From Pseudomonadota bacterium (GTDB lineage: Bacteria > Pseudomonadota > Alphaproteobacteria > Puniceispirillales > Puniceispirillaceae), in NCBI GenBank assembly GCA_027620495.1, contig JAQCEA010000009.1, positions 1 to 64,000 on the forward strand: 64,000 bases of DNA. Reading direction: 5' to 3'. The stretch's first letter is position 1, and every line of letters begins with the position of its first letter. The notes below the pieces were generated by a model. That model made no database searches. It saw only the letters and a program-made list of their open reading frames with translations, and was not told where the DNA came from. Of the stretch, positions 34,580-43,709 are shown one piece after another. A program made the translations under genes and the position numbers.

Positions 34580-35742
34580 GTGTCACATGTACCCCCCATC
34601 AAAAATGCAAAAATCATACAGCATATTAGAAATGATGGGTTTCGCCGCGGCCCCTTCCCAAATGCAAAAAACAATCTAAATGACGAGGTGATTACGGCCG
34701 CACAAACGACCATCACCGGTTGGCCTGGCTATACATCCACCCCGCTTATCAGCCTTGAAACAATCGCCGCGGCATGCGGGGTCCGCGCGGTCTATTACAA
34801 GGACGAGTCGCACCGTTTTGGCCTGAAATCATTTAAAGCACTTGGCGGGGCTTATGCGGTGGCCCAACTTGTGAATGAAAAAAAAAAGCCGGGCGCGACC
34901 CGTCAAAATTGACCGTGACAACCGCGACGGATGGTAATCACGGCCGCTCTGTTTCGTGGGGCGCTCAATTGGCGGGATGCCGCGCTGAAATCTATATCCA
35001 CAAGCATGTCAGCACAGCGCGTGAAACAGCCATGGCAGATTATGGGGCCAATGTGACCCGGGTAAATGGTAATTACGAAGCCTCGTTGGCCGCATGTAAA
35101 GCAGATGCTGCGGCGCATGGTTGGCATATCATATCCGACACATCATGGGATGGATATCGTGATATCCCTTTGCTGATCATGGCGGGTTACACCTTAATTG
35201 GCCGTGAAGTGATTGACCAGCTTGGCGCTGAAACACTCACCCATTGCTTTTTGCCAGTAGGTGTTGGCGGTCTTGCTAGCGGCGTTGTCGCGCCATTGTG
35301 GCAACATATGAACGAAAACCTGCCATCTATGATTTCGGTTGAATCACATATGTCAGCCTGTTTTCTAGAAAGCATCGCCGCCCAGACCCCAACATTGGTT
35401 GACATCACGCAAGAAACATTGATGGCTGGCCTGTCATGCGGCGAGGTATCGCAATTGGCGTGGGAATTGTTGCAACCATCGCTTCGCCATTGCCTTGCCA
35501 TTGATGATGCCGCGGTGGCCCCGCTGATGGCACGATTTGCCGATGGCACAATTGCCGGGGTGCCGATCGAGGCTGGTGAATGTGCAACCTCGGGACTTGC
35601 CGCACTACTTGCCGCCAAACAGGACCCACAATGCTGGCAAAATCTTGGCTTTAATTCAGACTCAGTGATATTGCTGATTGGGTCGGAAGGGGCGACTGAC
35701 GCCGATATTTACGCTGAACTTACATCATTAGGACAAAACTAG
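34580..35742 (+). pseudogene. dpaL: Diaminopropionate ammonia-lyase-like gene split by a -1 frameshift
   Basis: Two track ORFs (34580-34912 and 34909-35742) are one PLP enzyme of the diaminopropionate ammonia-lyase (YgeX/DpaL) family. The N-terminal part has the Schiff-base region RFGLKSFKALGGAYA. The C-terminal part has TATDGNHGRSVSWGAQ and the glycine loop PVGVGGLASG. The zero frame breaks at a run of ten A (34878-34887); one extra A restores about 387 aa, the family length. The heptamer there is A AAA AAG in frame, a known -1 slippery sequence. So this may be a sequence error, a real mutation, or slippage-dependent expression. Start is GTG with AAAGGG upstream. Confidence 0.8.
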
Positions 35743-36909
35743 ATGACGACACCCACACGCGGATTTAATGATGCTGAATTTGCCGCCCGCTGCACCCATG
35801 CCCAAGCCGCAATGGCGCGGGCTGATGTTGGTGCATTGTTGCTGACAAGCGAAGCTGAAATTCGATATTTTACCGGCTTTATGACGCAATTTTGGCAGAG
35901 TCCAACCCGGCCGTGGTTTGTTGTTATCCCGTCATCAGGCAAACCTGTTGCTGTCATTCCATCGATTGGCGCCCCCTTGATGCGGCAATGTTACACCGAA
36001 AACATTATCAGCTGGGCATCACCCGCGGCAGATGATGATGGCATTACGCTGGTGGCTGATGTCATTCGCCAGCATGTTGCAAAGGGCGGCAGCTTGGGCA
36101 TGCTGATGGGGCGCGAGACCGCCGTAAGAATGCCGCTAGCCGATCTATTTGCCCTGCAAAAGGCACTGGGCGCAATAAATTTGCACGACATGACCGCCGA
36201 CATTCAACAAATCAGAACGGTAAAATCACCAGCCGAACAGGCCAAATTGCGACATATCTGCGGCATTGTTTCAGATGTATTTGCGCATGTGCCTGATTGG
36301 TTGCAAGCCGGCATGCCATTTGATAGCTGTTTTCGCCGGTTCAAAATTGACGCGCTAGAGCGCGGGGTTGATGATGTCAGCTATCTTGTTGGTGGGGTCG
36401 GGGCTGGCGGCTATGATGATATCATCGGGCCACCTTTTGCAAAGGCACTAGCGACTGGAGATGTGCTGATGTTTGATACCGGCTGTATCTGGGATGGGTA
36501 TTTCAGCGATTTTGATCGTAACTTCAGCATCGGCCCGGCGTCAGCCGAAGCGCAAGATGCCCACAAAAAATTATTTGATGCCACCGAGGCGGCCTTGTCG
36601 ATTTTGAGGCCCGGTATAACCGCCGCTGATTTATTTGCCGCTATGGATGACATATTGCGACCAGACCCGTCATCAAGCGGCGATGATGTGGGTCGCTATG
36701 GTCATGGGCTTGGCATTCAATTAACCGAAACGCCATCACACACGGCGTGGGACAAAACCGAGATTACCGCTGGCATGGCCCTTACCATCGAACCGTCGAT
36801 CAGCTATGGCAACGGGTTTATGATGGTTGCCGAAGAAAATCTTTTGGTGCATGACGACCATGTTGAATTGCTGACAACGCGCGCACCACGAGATTTACCG
36901 GTGATCTGA
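35743..36909 (+). CDS. M24 family metallopeptidase (Xaa-Pro aminopeptidase-like)
   Basis: This 388-aa protein has a creatinase-type N-terminal domain (about 1-165) and a pita-bread M24 domain. Metal-ligand regions are MFDTGCIWDGYFSDFDRNF, GHGLGIQLTETPSH and MALTIEPSISYG. It begins directly at the end of the dpaL-like gene (TAG ATG), so the two are coupled. Family members cleave Xaa-Pro peptides or small amidino compounds such as creatine. The neighbour could point to a diamino acid derivative. It overlaps the convergent hydroxyacid dehydrogenase by 15 bp. Confidence 0.85.
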   Translation: MTTPTRGFNDAEFAARCTHAQAAMARADVGALLLTSEAEIRYFTGFMTQFWQSPTRPWFVVIPSSGKPVAVIPSIGAPLMRQCYTENIISWASPAADDDGITLVADVIRQHVAKGGSLGMLMGRETAVRMPLADLFALQKALGAINLHDMTADIQQIRTVKSPAEQAKLRHICGIVSDVFAHVPDWLQAGMPFDSCFRRFKIDALERGVDDVSYLVGGVGAGGYDDIIGPPFAKALATGDVLMFDTGCIWDGYFSDFDRNFSIGPASAEAQDAHKKLFDATEAALSILRPGITAADLFAAMDDILRPDPSSSGDDVGRYGHGLGIQLTETPSHTAWDKTEITAGMALTIEPSISYGNGFMMVAEENLLVHDDHVELLTTRAPRDLPVI

Positions 36910-38049
36910 CACCGATTGCGACAGAATTGATTTATCGACGTTTCGCAATTTAGATTGCCCACAAAGCCCCATGGTTAAATCCAGCTCTTTGTGAATAATC
37001 TCTAGCGCCTGCGTCACCCCAGCTTGGCCATTTGCCCCCAGACCATAGAGAAACGCACGCCCAATCAATGTGCCTTGTGCGCCCAGCGCGATTGCGCGCA
37101 ACACATCTTGGCCAGATCTAATGCCGCTATCCATCCATATCTCGGCTTTATCACCAACGGCGTCGACAATCGCTGGCAGTGATGTGATTGCTGACAAAGC
37201 CCCGTCTAGTTGCCGTCCACCATGATTGGAAACGACAATTGCATCCGCCCCGACATTTACCGCGGCCCGTGCATCTTCAGCATCCAAAATGCCTTTGATG
37301 ATCACCTTGCCGCCCCATTGTTTGCGGATTTCCTTTACATCATCCCATGATAAAGAAGCATCAAACTGGCTGACCGTCCAATCTGCCAATGATGACATGT
37401 CTTTCACGCCTTTGACATGCCCGACAATATTACCAAATTGCCGCCGCTTTGTTCGCAACATGCCAAGGCACCATGCCGGCTTTTGCATCAGATTGATAAG
37501 ATTGCGCAAAGTTGGTTTTGGCGGTGCGCTCAGCCCGTTTCGGACATCTTTGTGACGCTGTCCCATAATTTGCAGATCCAACGTAATCATCAAGGCTGAA
37601 CAATTTGCCGCGCGGGCACGTTCTACCAACCGTCTGATGAAATCCCGGTCACGCATCACATAAAGCTGAAACCAAAATGGTGCATCGCTATTGGCGGCCA
37701 CATCCTCAATCGAACAAATAGACATGGTTGACAGGGTAAATGGCACACCAAAATCCGCCGCCGCCTTGGCCGCCAGAATTTCACCATCAGCATGCTGCAT
37801 GCCGGTCAATCCTGTAGGGGCCAGTGCCACCGGCATCGTAACTGTTTTGCCAAGCATTTCCATTGTGGTATCGCGCTGGCTGACATCAATCGCCACACGC
37901 TGGCGGAATTTTATCGCCTGCAGATCATCCTCGTTGGCCCGGTAGGTGGATTCCGACCATGAACCGCTATCGGCATAGTCATAAAACATTCGCGGCACAC
38001 GCCGTTCCGCTTTTTTTCGAAGATCTTCGATACAGGCAATCGCTGTCAT
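36895..38049 (-). CDS. FMN-dependent alpha-hydroxyacid dehydrogenase
   Basis: This is a second member of the LldD/glycolate oxidase flavoenzyme family in the window, 384 aa from the ATG at 38049 (the track uses the GTG one codon earlier). Motifs: RMFYDYADSGSWSE at the N terminus, PVALAPTGLTGMQHADGE, WFQLYVMRDRDF, IVVSNHGGRQLD with the catalytic His, and MDSGIRSGQDVLRAI. Likely substrates are L-lactate, mandelate or another 2-hydroxyacid. It is only moderately similar to the 14793-16001 protein, so the two probably differ in substrate. Confidence 0.85.
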   Translation of the reverse strand: MTAIACIEDLRKKAERRVPRMFYDYADSGSWSESTYRANEDDLQAIKFRQRVAIDVSQRDTTMEMLGKTVTMPVALAPTGLTGMQHADGEILAAKAAADFGVPFTLSTMSICSIEDVAANSDAPFWFQLYVMRDRDFIRRLVERARAANCSALMITLDLQIMGQRHKDVRNGLSAPPKPTLRNLINLMQKPAWCLGMLRTKRRQFGNIVGHVKGVKDMSSLADWTVSQFDASLSWDDVKEIRKQWGGKVIIKGILDAEDARAAVNVGADAIVVSNHGGRQLDGALSAITSLPAIVDAVGDKAEIWMDSGIRSGQDVLRAIALGAQGTLIGRAFLYGLGANGQAGVTQALEIIHKELDLTMGLCGQSKLRNVDKSILSQSVSDHR

Positions 38050-38129
38050 CACACACCATCTTGGTTCACTATTTGGAAACGATCTATTTAAGACCGTTAC
38101 AATCTCAGCATTGCCAAGCCATGTAAAGA

Positions 38130-39773
38130 CTATCGATAGCGGCGCAGCATCGCGCTCATCAAAATCACCGGGATCAGTCCAGTCATTACAATCATCAGCG
38201 CTGGCAATGCGGCTTTTTCAAGCATTTCATCCTTGGCAAATTGATAGGTATGGGTTGCCAAAGTTTCAAAATCAAATGGCCGCAATAAAAGCGTCATTGG
38301 CAATTCTTTCATAATGTCAACAAACACCAGCATCAAGCCCGCAAGAAATGAACTTTTAAGAAGCGGCAAGATAATCTGCCTTAAACTCGCACCATAGCCA
38401 TGTCCCAAAACGCGGCTGGCACTCATCAGATTTTCCGGCAACCGCCGCACCCCAGATAACATCGCGCCATACCCAACAGCCTGAAACCTGACAAGATAGG
38501 CAAGCATCAGCAATCCCATACCAGCAATCAAAAAGCTGCTGATCAGCCCACCAGATATCAACCGCAATAATTGGTCGATATAGCCAGCGTAAATTAACAC
38601 ACCAATGGCCAATATCGTGCCCGGAAAGGCATAGCCGGTAGAAGACATTAACGCCAATTTGCGTAATTTTGACCCAGCCCGAAATACCGCGGTTAACACA
38701 ATCACACTGGCAACAAGCATAATGAAAATAGCCGCGGAAATGGCAACCACCACACTGTTTATGACCACCGGTTGAATGGCTATAAATTCAGCCACCACAT
38801 CACCGCGCAAGACAAACCGCAACAACACGCCAAGCGGAATAAAAAAACCAAATGATAATGGCATCAAACAAAGCAACCAGCAGACACATGTACCAAGGGG
38901 CGTTGTTGGCAAGGGGGCAAGGCTATTTTGGGTGCGGCTTGTGCTGACATATTGCTGGCGTGAACGCGCATAGAGTTCAAGCCCCAGCAACCCGAGGATA
39001 AACAAAAACCCGACTGACGATATTTGCGCCGCCGCCACCAGATTATTCATCCCAAGCCACACATTAAAAATGCCCAAGGTGATGGTTTGCACCGCGAAAT
39101 ATTCAACCGTGCCAAAATCGGACACGACTTCCATCATCACCAACGCCAATCCGGCAACGATGGCAGGGCGTGCCAGCGGCAGCCCGACATGCCAAAATTG
39201 CGATTTATTATGCACCAAGGCAATTTCAAAAAGACTGGCCGGGGTCAGGCGAAACGCGATGCGGGTCACCATATAAATATATGGATACAGCACCGATGCC
39301 ATGACCAATACCGCCCCGCCAACCGAACGAATTTCAGGAAAATAATAATCGCGCGGGCTTTGCCATCCAAAAGCCGCCCGAAGCGCCGATTGCACCGGAC
39401 CGGCATATTCAAAAAAATCGGTATAGCAATAGGCGATAATATAGGCAGGTATGGCGGCCGGCAAAAGCAACATCCATTCCAGCATGGCGCGACCAGCAAA
39501 ATCATATCGGCTGATCACCCATGCCGAACTGACACCAAACACAATCGCAACGCCGCCAACACCGCCCATCAGCAACAAGGTATTGATGACATAGGTGGCC
39601 AAAACCGTGTCGACCAGATGCCCCCACAGCCCGCCGCTATCACCAAAGGCGGCCAGAAGCAAGGCGGCGACTGGGCCAAGCAAAAAACAGCATAAAATAA
39701 TCGTCGCCAACGACCATTTATCAATCGACGGGCGTGATGCAAGCGACCATTGTGATAAAAATGTGGCTACCAT
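38130..39773 (-). CDS. fbpB: Fe(III) ABC transporter permease (FbpB-like, fused double domain)
   Basis: This 547-aa permease has two tandem binding-protein-dependent transport domains, about twelve membrane segments, as in FbpB/HitB iron permeases. EAA-type loops are visible in both halves (LTPASLFEIALVHNKSQFWHVGLPLARPAI and LPENLMSASRVLGHGYGASLRQIILPLL). The start overlaps the fbpA stop by 7 bp. No ATPase subunit follows, so the ATP-binding protein must be encoded elsewhere or shared. Confidence 0.87.
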   Translation of the reverse strand: MVATFLSQWSLASRPSIDKWSLATIILCCFLLGPVAALLLAAFGDSGGLWGHLVDTVLATYVINTLLLMGGVGGVAIVFGVSSAWVISRYDFAGRAMLEWMLLLPAAIPAYIIAYCYTDFFEYAGPVQSALRAAFGWQSPRDYYFPEIRSVGGAVLVMASVLYPYIYMVTRIAFRLTPASLFEIALVHNKSQFWHVGLPLARPAIVAGLALVMMEVVSDFGTVEYFAVQTITLGIFNVWLGMNNLVAAAQISSVGFLFILGLLGLELYARSRQQYVSTSRTQNSLAPLPTTPLGTCVCWLLCLMPLSFGFFIPLGVLLRFVLRGDVVAEFIAIQPVVINSVVVAISAAIFIMLVASVIVLTAVFRAGSKLRKLALMSSTGYAFPGTILAIGVLIYAGYIDQLLRLISGGLISSFLIAGMGLLMLAYLVRFQAVGYGAMLSGVRRLPENLMSASRVLGHGYGASLRQIILPLLKSSFLAGLMLVFVDIMKELPMTLLLRPFDFETLATHTYQFAKDEMLEKAALPALMIVMTGLIPVILMSAMLRRYR

Positions 39774-40825
39774 CCGACCCGATCAATAATCATCTGCGCC
39801 TCTGGTGCCAGTTCAGCCAGCCGTTCAATCGGCAAGGCGTCACGCTTAAATTCGCCCCAGCTGGCAAGTTCTGCTGGCGGGGCGACAGCCGGATTGACCG
39901 GGTATTCATAATTTATTGTCCCATATAGCTGCTGGGCCAGTTCGCCCGTCAAAAATTCAAGAAACGCAAGCGCCTCATTTTTGTTCGGGCTGTGTTTGGC
40001 GATTCCGGCACCCGAAATATTGATATGATTACCGCGATCTTGCTGATTGGTAAAAACAAGCCGAAGCGAGTCAGCCCATAAACGCTGGTCTGCATCATCG
40101 GAAAATTTCATATTGCCGTAATAATAGCTGTTCATGATGGCGACATCACAAATACCCTGAAAGATGGCTTTGGCCTGTGCCCGGTCATTGCCTTGTGGTT
40201 TTCGTGCCAGATTCGATACAAAATCACGCGCCCAGTTTTCTGCGGCCTCGGCCCCATGCGCCGCGATCAAAGACGCCATTAACGCGCGGTTATATACATG
40301 GCTGCCGGGGCGGGTACAAATCCGTCCACGCCATTCCTCTTTGGCAAGATCCTCAATAGTTTGGATGGCATCAGCTGGCACTCGGTCTTTCGATGTCACC
40401 ACAATCCGGGCACGTTCAGAAAGCCCAAACCAGCGATTGTCAGATGCGCGCAAATGCGCCGGGATATTGGCGCTGATAACAGCTGAGTCAACGGGTGCCA
40501 GCAAATCAAGCGCGGCATATTCGGCAAGCCGCGCAATATCAACGGTCAAAATGACATCGGCTGGGCTTGCCGCGCCCTCGGCCTGCAGCCTCTGGGCCAA
40601 TCCCTTGGCCGCATAAACAGTTTTAGTCTCAATGCCAGTGGCCTTGGTAAAGGCATCCAAAAACGGCTGGATCAGCACTTGCTGTCGATGCGAATAAATA
40701 TTCACCGTACCGGCGGCAAACACATGTGTTGGCAACCATAAACATAGGGCAAACACGCCCAACACTAGCCAGTGCTTGACAAATCTTTGATTATTCATAC
40801 AACCGGTGGAACGCTTGATCGTCAT
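39767..40825 (-). CDS. fbpA: Fe(III) ABC transporter substrate-binding protein (FbpA/FutA-like)
   Basis: This is a periplasmic ferric-iron binding protein. A signal peptide is clear (FVKHWLVLGVFALCLWLPTHVFA), giving a mature start AGTVNIYSHRQQ typical of the family. Iron-ligand tyrosines are expected in NSYYYGNMKFS. Two starts are possible: ATG at 40825 or the internal ATG at 40798 (MNNQRFVKHW), which makes a more normal signal peptide. Neither has a strong ribosome-binding site. A Fur-box-like site lies about 130 bp upstream. It is first in a two-gene operon with fbpB. Confidence 0.88.
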   Translation of the reverse strand: MTIKRSTGCMNNQRFVKHWLVLGVFALCLWLPTHVFAAGTVNIYSHRQQVLIQPFLDAFTKATGIETKTVYAAKGLAQRLQAEGAASPADVILTVDIARLAEYAALDLLAPVDSAVISANIPAHLRASDNRWFGLSERARIVVTSKDRVPADAIQTIEDLAKEEWRGRICTRPGSHVYNRALMASLIAAHGAEAAENWARDFVSNLARKPQGNDRAQAKAIFQGICDVAIMNSYYYGNMKFSDDADQRLWADSLRLVFTNQQDRGNHINISGAGIAKHSPNKNEALAFLEFLTGELAQQLYGTINYEYPVNPAVAPPAELASWGEFKRDALPIERLAELAPEAQMIIDRVGW

Positions 40826-40955
40826 TTAATTATGTACCCTATATTAGAGTAATCGAATTTTGACTGAGCGCCGCAATTATCCCCGTCACCCATGCGCATG
40901 CCAAAGGGTGAAGGTGAAAAATTGTCCAAAAATTTGTGCCGACTGAAACTCAGTT

Positions 40956-40974
40956 AAGAATGATTATCAATATC
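40956..40974. promoter_or_regulatory. Fur-box-like operator
   Basis: AAGAATGATTATCAATATC matches the classical Fur consensus GATAATGATTATCATTATC at 16 of 19 positions. It lies in the divergent gap between fbpA (minus, start 40825) and the TerC gene (plus, start 41081). Iron-dependent repression of the ferric importer is the simple inference. The TerC gene could share it. Confidence 0.72.
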
Positions 40975-41080
40975 AAAAACAAAATGCAAGCTGATTCATT
41001 TTTGACTTTCAGCCCGGCAAGCAATCAGCTATCAACGCGCCGTGTAAGGCCGGTTTCACACCTAAAATGAGGTAAAATCT

Positions 41081-41761
41081 GTGGAATATTTCAACGATGC
41101 TTGGGTGATCGCCGTTTTACAAATTATTGCGATCGACATTGTTTTGGGCGGTGATAATGCCATCATCATCGCACTGGCATGTCGCAACCTGCCAAAACAT
41201 CAACGGCGTGCTGGCATTTTATGGGGCACTGCCGGGGCCATCATCCTGCGGGTGATCTTGGTGTTTTTTGCCACCAGCCTGATGGAAATTCCGGGCCTGC
41301 GATTTATTGGCGGCATCTTGCTGATCTGGATTGGGGTGAAATTGCTGAACGAGGTCGAAACACACGATCTGGACGGCAAAATCAACCAGAGCAGTAATCT
41401 ACTCACCGCTATTCGCACCATCATTATTGCTGATTTTGTAATGAGTCTTGATAACGCCTTGGCCATCACCGCCGCCGCAAAAGGTGATATTGGCCTTGTT
41501 GTATTTGGTCTGCTTCTCAGCGTGCCGATTATCATTTGGGGCAGTGCATTGATTTTACGTTTGATGGAACGGTTTCCGGTCATCATTACGGCCGGGGCTG
41601 GCCTGTTAGGTTGGCTAGGCGGCGGCTTGATGATCAGCGATAAATTTATGGCCGAATTTGCTGTAATGTCGGGACCCGCCACCCCGACAATCGCCGCTGT
41701 TGTGGGCGCCATATTCGTGATCGCTATCGGCAAATTTTTGGCCAAACCAAAGCCGGAATAA
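41081..41761 (+). CDS. TerC family integral membrane protein
   Basis: This 226-aa membrane protein of the TerC/YjbE/YkoY group has about seven hydrophobic segments. The family signature IDIVLGGDNAIIIALACRNLP and a second IADFVMSLDNALAITAAAKG carry the paired acidic residues thought to bind metal. The family is linked to manganese or calcium export in other bacteria. The start is GTG with GAGGT eight bases upstream. I looked for a yybP-ykoY manganese riboswitch upstream and saw none. A Fur-like site lies 107 bp upstream. Confidence 0.88.
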   Translation: MEYFNDAWVIAVLQIIAIDIVLGGDNAIIIALACRNLPKHQRRAGILWGTAGAIILRVILVFFATSLMEIPGLRFIGGILLIWIGVKLLNEVETHDLDGKINQSSNLLTAIRTIIIADFVMSLDNALAITAAAKGDIGLVVFGLLLSVPIIIWGSALILRLMERFPVIITAGAGLLGWLGGGLMISDKFMAEFAVMSGPATPTIAAVVGAIFVIAIGKFLAKPKPE

Positions 41762-41885
41762 CAAGCCGCACCGCGCCTGCGCGTTTTCGCGGGATCATCT
41801 GCATATTTTGGCAGGCGCATATTGTGGCAGACACATAGTTGCTGTTAGCGTAATGCGGTTATTGTTCTATTTTTTGGAGTTTGCG

Positions 41886-42773
41886 ATGACAGCCAATACA
41901 CCGTCTGTTGCCGTTATTGGATTTGGTGAGGCAGGATCATCACTTTGCATCGGCTGGAACCGCGGCGGCGTTCGCAGCTTTGACATCAAACAGACCAATC
42001 CAGATCTAAAAACCGCAAAATGCGCTGAAATGCAGGACCGGGGGGTTGATGCGGCCGAAGATATGCGCGCCGCGGTCGCCGGGGCTGATCTGATTTTCAG
42101 CACAGTGACGGCTGATCAGGCGTTTGCCGCCGCGTCATCTGCCGCACCATGGCTAAAACCGGGGGCGTTCTTTTTTGACTTAAATAGTTGCGCCCCATCA
42201 ACAAAACAAAAGTCAGCCGCGGTGATCGAGGCGGCTGGCGGTCGGTATGTTGATATTGCAGTAATGGCGACAATCACCCCACATTATCACCACACACCGA
42301 TGCTGATATGCGGCGATCACAGCACCGCCGCACTTGCCGCCTTGCAGGCACTGGACATGGCACCAAAGCTGGTACCCGGTCCCGTGGGGCGGGCCTCGAC
42401 CATCAAAATGGTTCGGTCTGTTTTGGTAAAAGGGATCGAAGCTTTGACAGCAGAATGTTTTTGGGCGGCATCAAAAGCCGGTGTGGTTGATGAAGTCGCC
42501 GCGTCGCTGGACGCATCACAAACTGACATGGGCTGGAAAGCGCAGGCGCATTATAACGCCGAACGCATGACCACCCATGGCATCCGCCGCGCCGCAGAAA
42601 TGCGTGAAGTCCAGAAAACCCTGATTGATCTTGGCATCGCCCCGGACATGACCCGCGGCACAATTGACCGGCAACAACAATTCGGCCAATTAGGGATTTC
42701 GCTTGTTGATCTTGACAGTTTTGAAGCGCGGTTCGCCGCCATCGAAGCGGCGGTTGAAACTGAAAAAAACTAG
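41886..42773 (+). CDS. NAD(P)-dependent dehydrogenase with DUF1932 domain
   Basis: This 6-phosphogluconate/3-hydroxyisobutyrate dehydrogenase-like protein has 295 aa from the ATG at 41886 (TGGAG site upstream; the track start at 41808 is too early). The N-terminal Rossmann motif is VAVIGFGEAGSSLCIGW. The C-terminal part (IKMVRSVLVKGIEALTAECFWAA...MREVQKTLIDLGIAP) matches the DUF1932 domain. It probably oxidises a beta-hydroxyacid; the exact substrate is unknown. It overlaps the convergent DMT gene by 4 bp. Confidence 0.8.
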   Translation: MTANTPSVAVIGFGEAGSSLCIGWNRGGVRSFDIKQTNPDLKTAKCAEMQDRGVDAAEDMRAAVAGADLIFSTVTADQAFAAASSAAPWLKPGAFFFDLNSCAPSTKQKSAAVIEAAGGRYVDIAVMATITPHYHHTPMLICGDHSTAALAALQALDMAPKLVPGPVGRASTIKMVRSVLVKGIEALTAECFWAASKAGVVDEVAASLDASQTDMGWKAQAHYNAERMTTHGIRRAAEMREVQKTLIDLGIAPDMTRGTIDRQQQFGQLGISLVDLDSFEARFAAIEAAVETEKN

Positions 42774-43678
42774 TCAGATTCGGCTGATGTTTCAGTCAGG
42801 CCAACAAACACGCCAGTACCCAAAATGGCCACCACCCCACCCCATTGCCATGCGGTTAGGGTTTCGTGCAAAAACAGCCAAGATGACAGCGCCGCCACCA
42901 GCACCTCAGACAGCATCAAAATGCCAACAAGCCCCGGCGATAAATATTGCATAATGCGAAAAATCAATAATACAGAAGGCAAAAACACCACCGCCGATGC
43001 CAGAAACGCAACCGGCAAGGCCGCTACCACATGATTGAATGCGGGAATGGCATCGCCCATAAACATTGCCGCCCCGCCAGCCAATAGCCCGCCAACAAGA
43101 TATTGCATAAATGTGATATGCAGAAAATCTGCCTTCGGATAGCGCCGGATGACCACCGAACCTGCCGCCCATGCCATGCCAGACATCAGACCAAGCAAGT
43201 CTGCATTATCATATCCAAAAGCAAACGGGTTGACCCGCATCACCAACAAACATCCGGTGATCCCGCCAATAATCGCAAGCCAGCGGCCAAAGCCGAATCG
43301 TTCAGACAGCAATATATAGGCAAACAATGTCGCCCAGACCGGGGTCAGATAAAACAGCACTGTGGTTTTGGTTACTGACGCCACCACCAAACCAAGCCCA
43401 TAAAGCACAAAACCGATCCCCATCAACCCACCGGCAAGACCAGTGATGAACCAGTGCAACCGATCGGCGATATAGGCCCTGATGACAAATGGACACATGG
43501 CAATCGCTGGCAATAGATGGAACATGGTGACCACCCATAGTCCACTCAAACCAAATGATTCTGTATAGCGCATTGGTATCCATAATACGCCCCATAGCGC
43601 CGAGGCCAGAAACACGATCAGCATGGCATGGTGATGCGCATAACGACGGCCAAAAACATGTGTCAGCATCGCTATCAT
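42770..43678 (-). CDS. DMT superfamily (EamA) transporter
   Basis: This membrane protein has about ten segments and two EamA repeats (LIVFLASALWGVLWIPMRY, and FRIMQYLSPGLVGILMLSEVLVAALSSWLF). The track start (43879) lies inside the upstream patB-like gene and adds 67 residues. The ATG at 43678 gives a normal 302 aa, although no strong ribosome-binding site is visible. It is probably an exporter in the same unit as the C-S lyase. Substrate unknown. Confidence 0.8.
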   Translation of the reverse strand: MIAMLTHVFGRRYAHHHAMLIVFLASALWGVLWIPMRYTESFGLSGLWVVTMFHLLPAIAMCPFVIRAYIADRLHWFITGLAGGLMGIGFVLYGLGLVVASVTKTTVLFYLTPVWATLFAYILLSERFGFGRWLAIIGGITGCLLVMRVNPFAFGYDNADLLGLMSGMAWAAGSVVIRRYPKADFLHITFMQYLVGGLLAGGAAMFMGDAIPAFNHVVAALPVAFLASAVVFLPSVLLIFRIMQYLSPGLVGILMLSEVLVAALSSWLFLHETLTAWQWGGVVAILGTGVFVGLTETSAESD

Positions 43679-43709
43679 CTGGTGTGATATGTCCGTGTTT
43701 GCCGCCGCA

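Noticed and set aside
39024-39695. 223-aa ORF antisense to the fbpB-like permease
   Set aside because: His/Arg/Gln-rich shadow translation opposite a well-conserved gene; no family resemblance.
40826-41080. yybP-ykoY manganese riboswitch upstream of the TerC gene
   Set aside because: I looked for its conserved core and did not find it; only the Fur-like site is visible.
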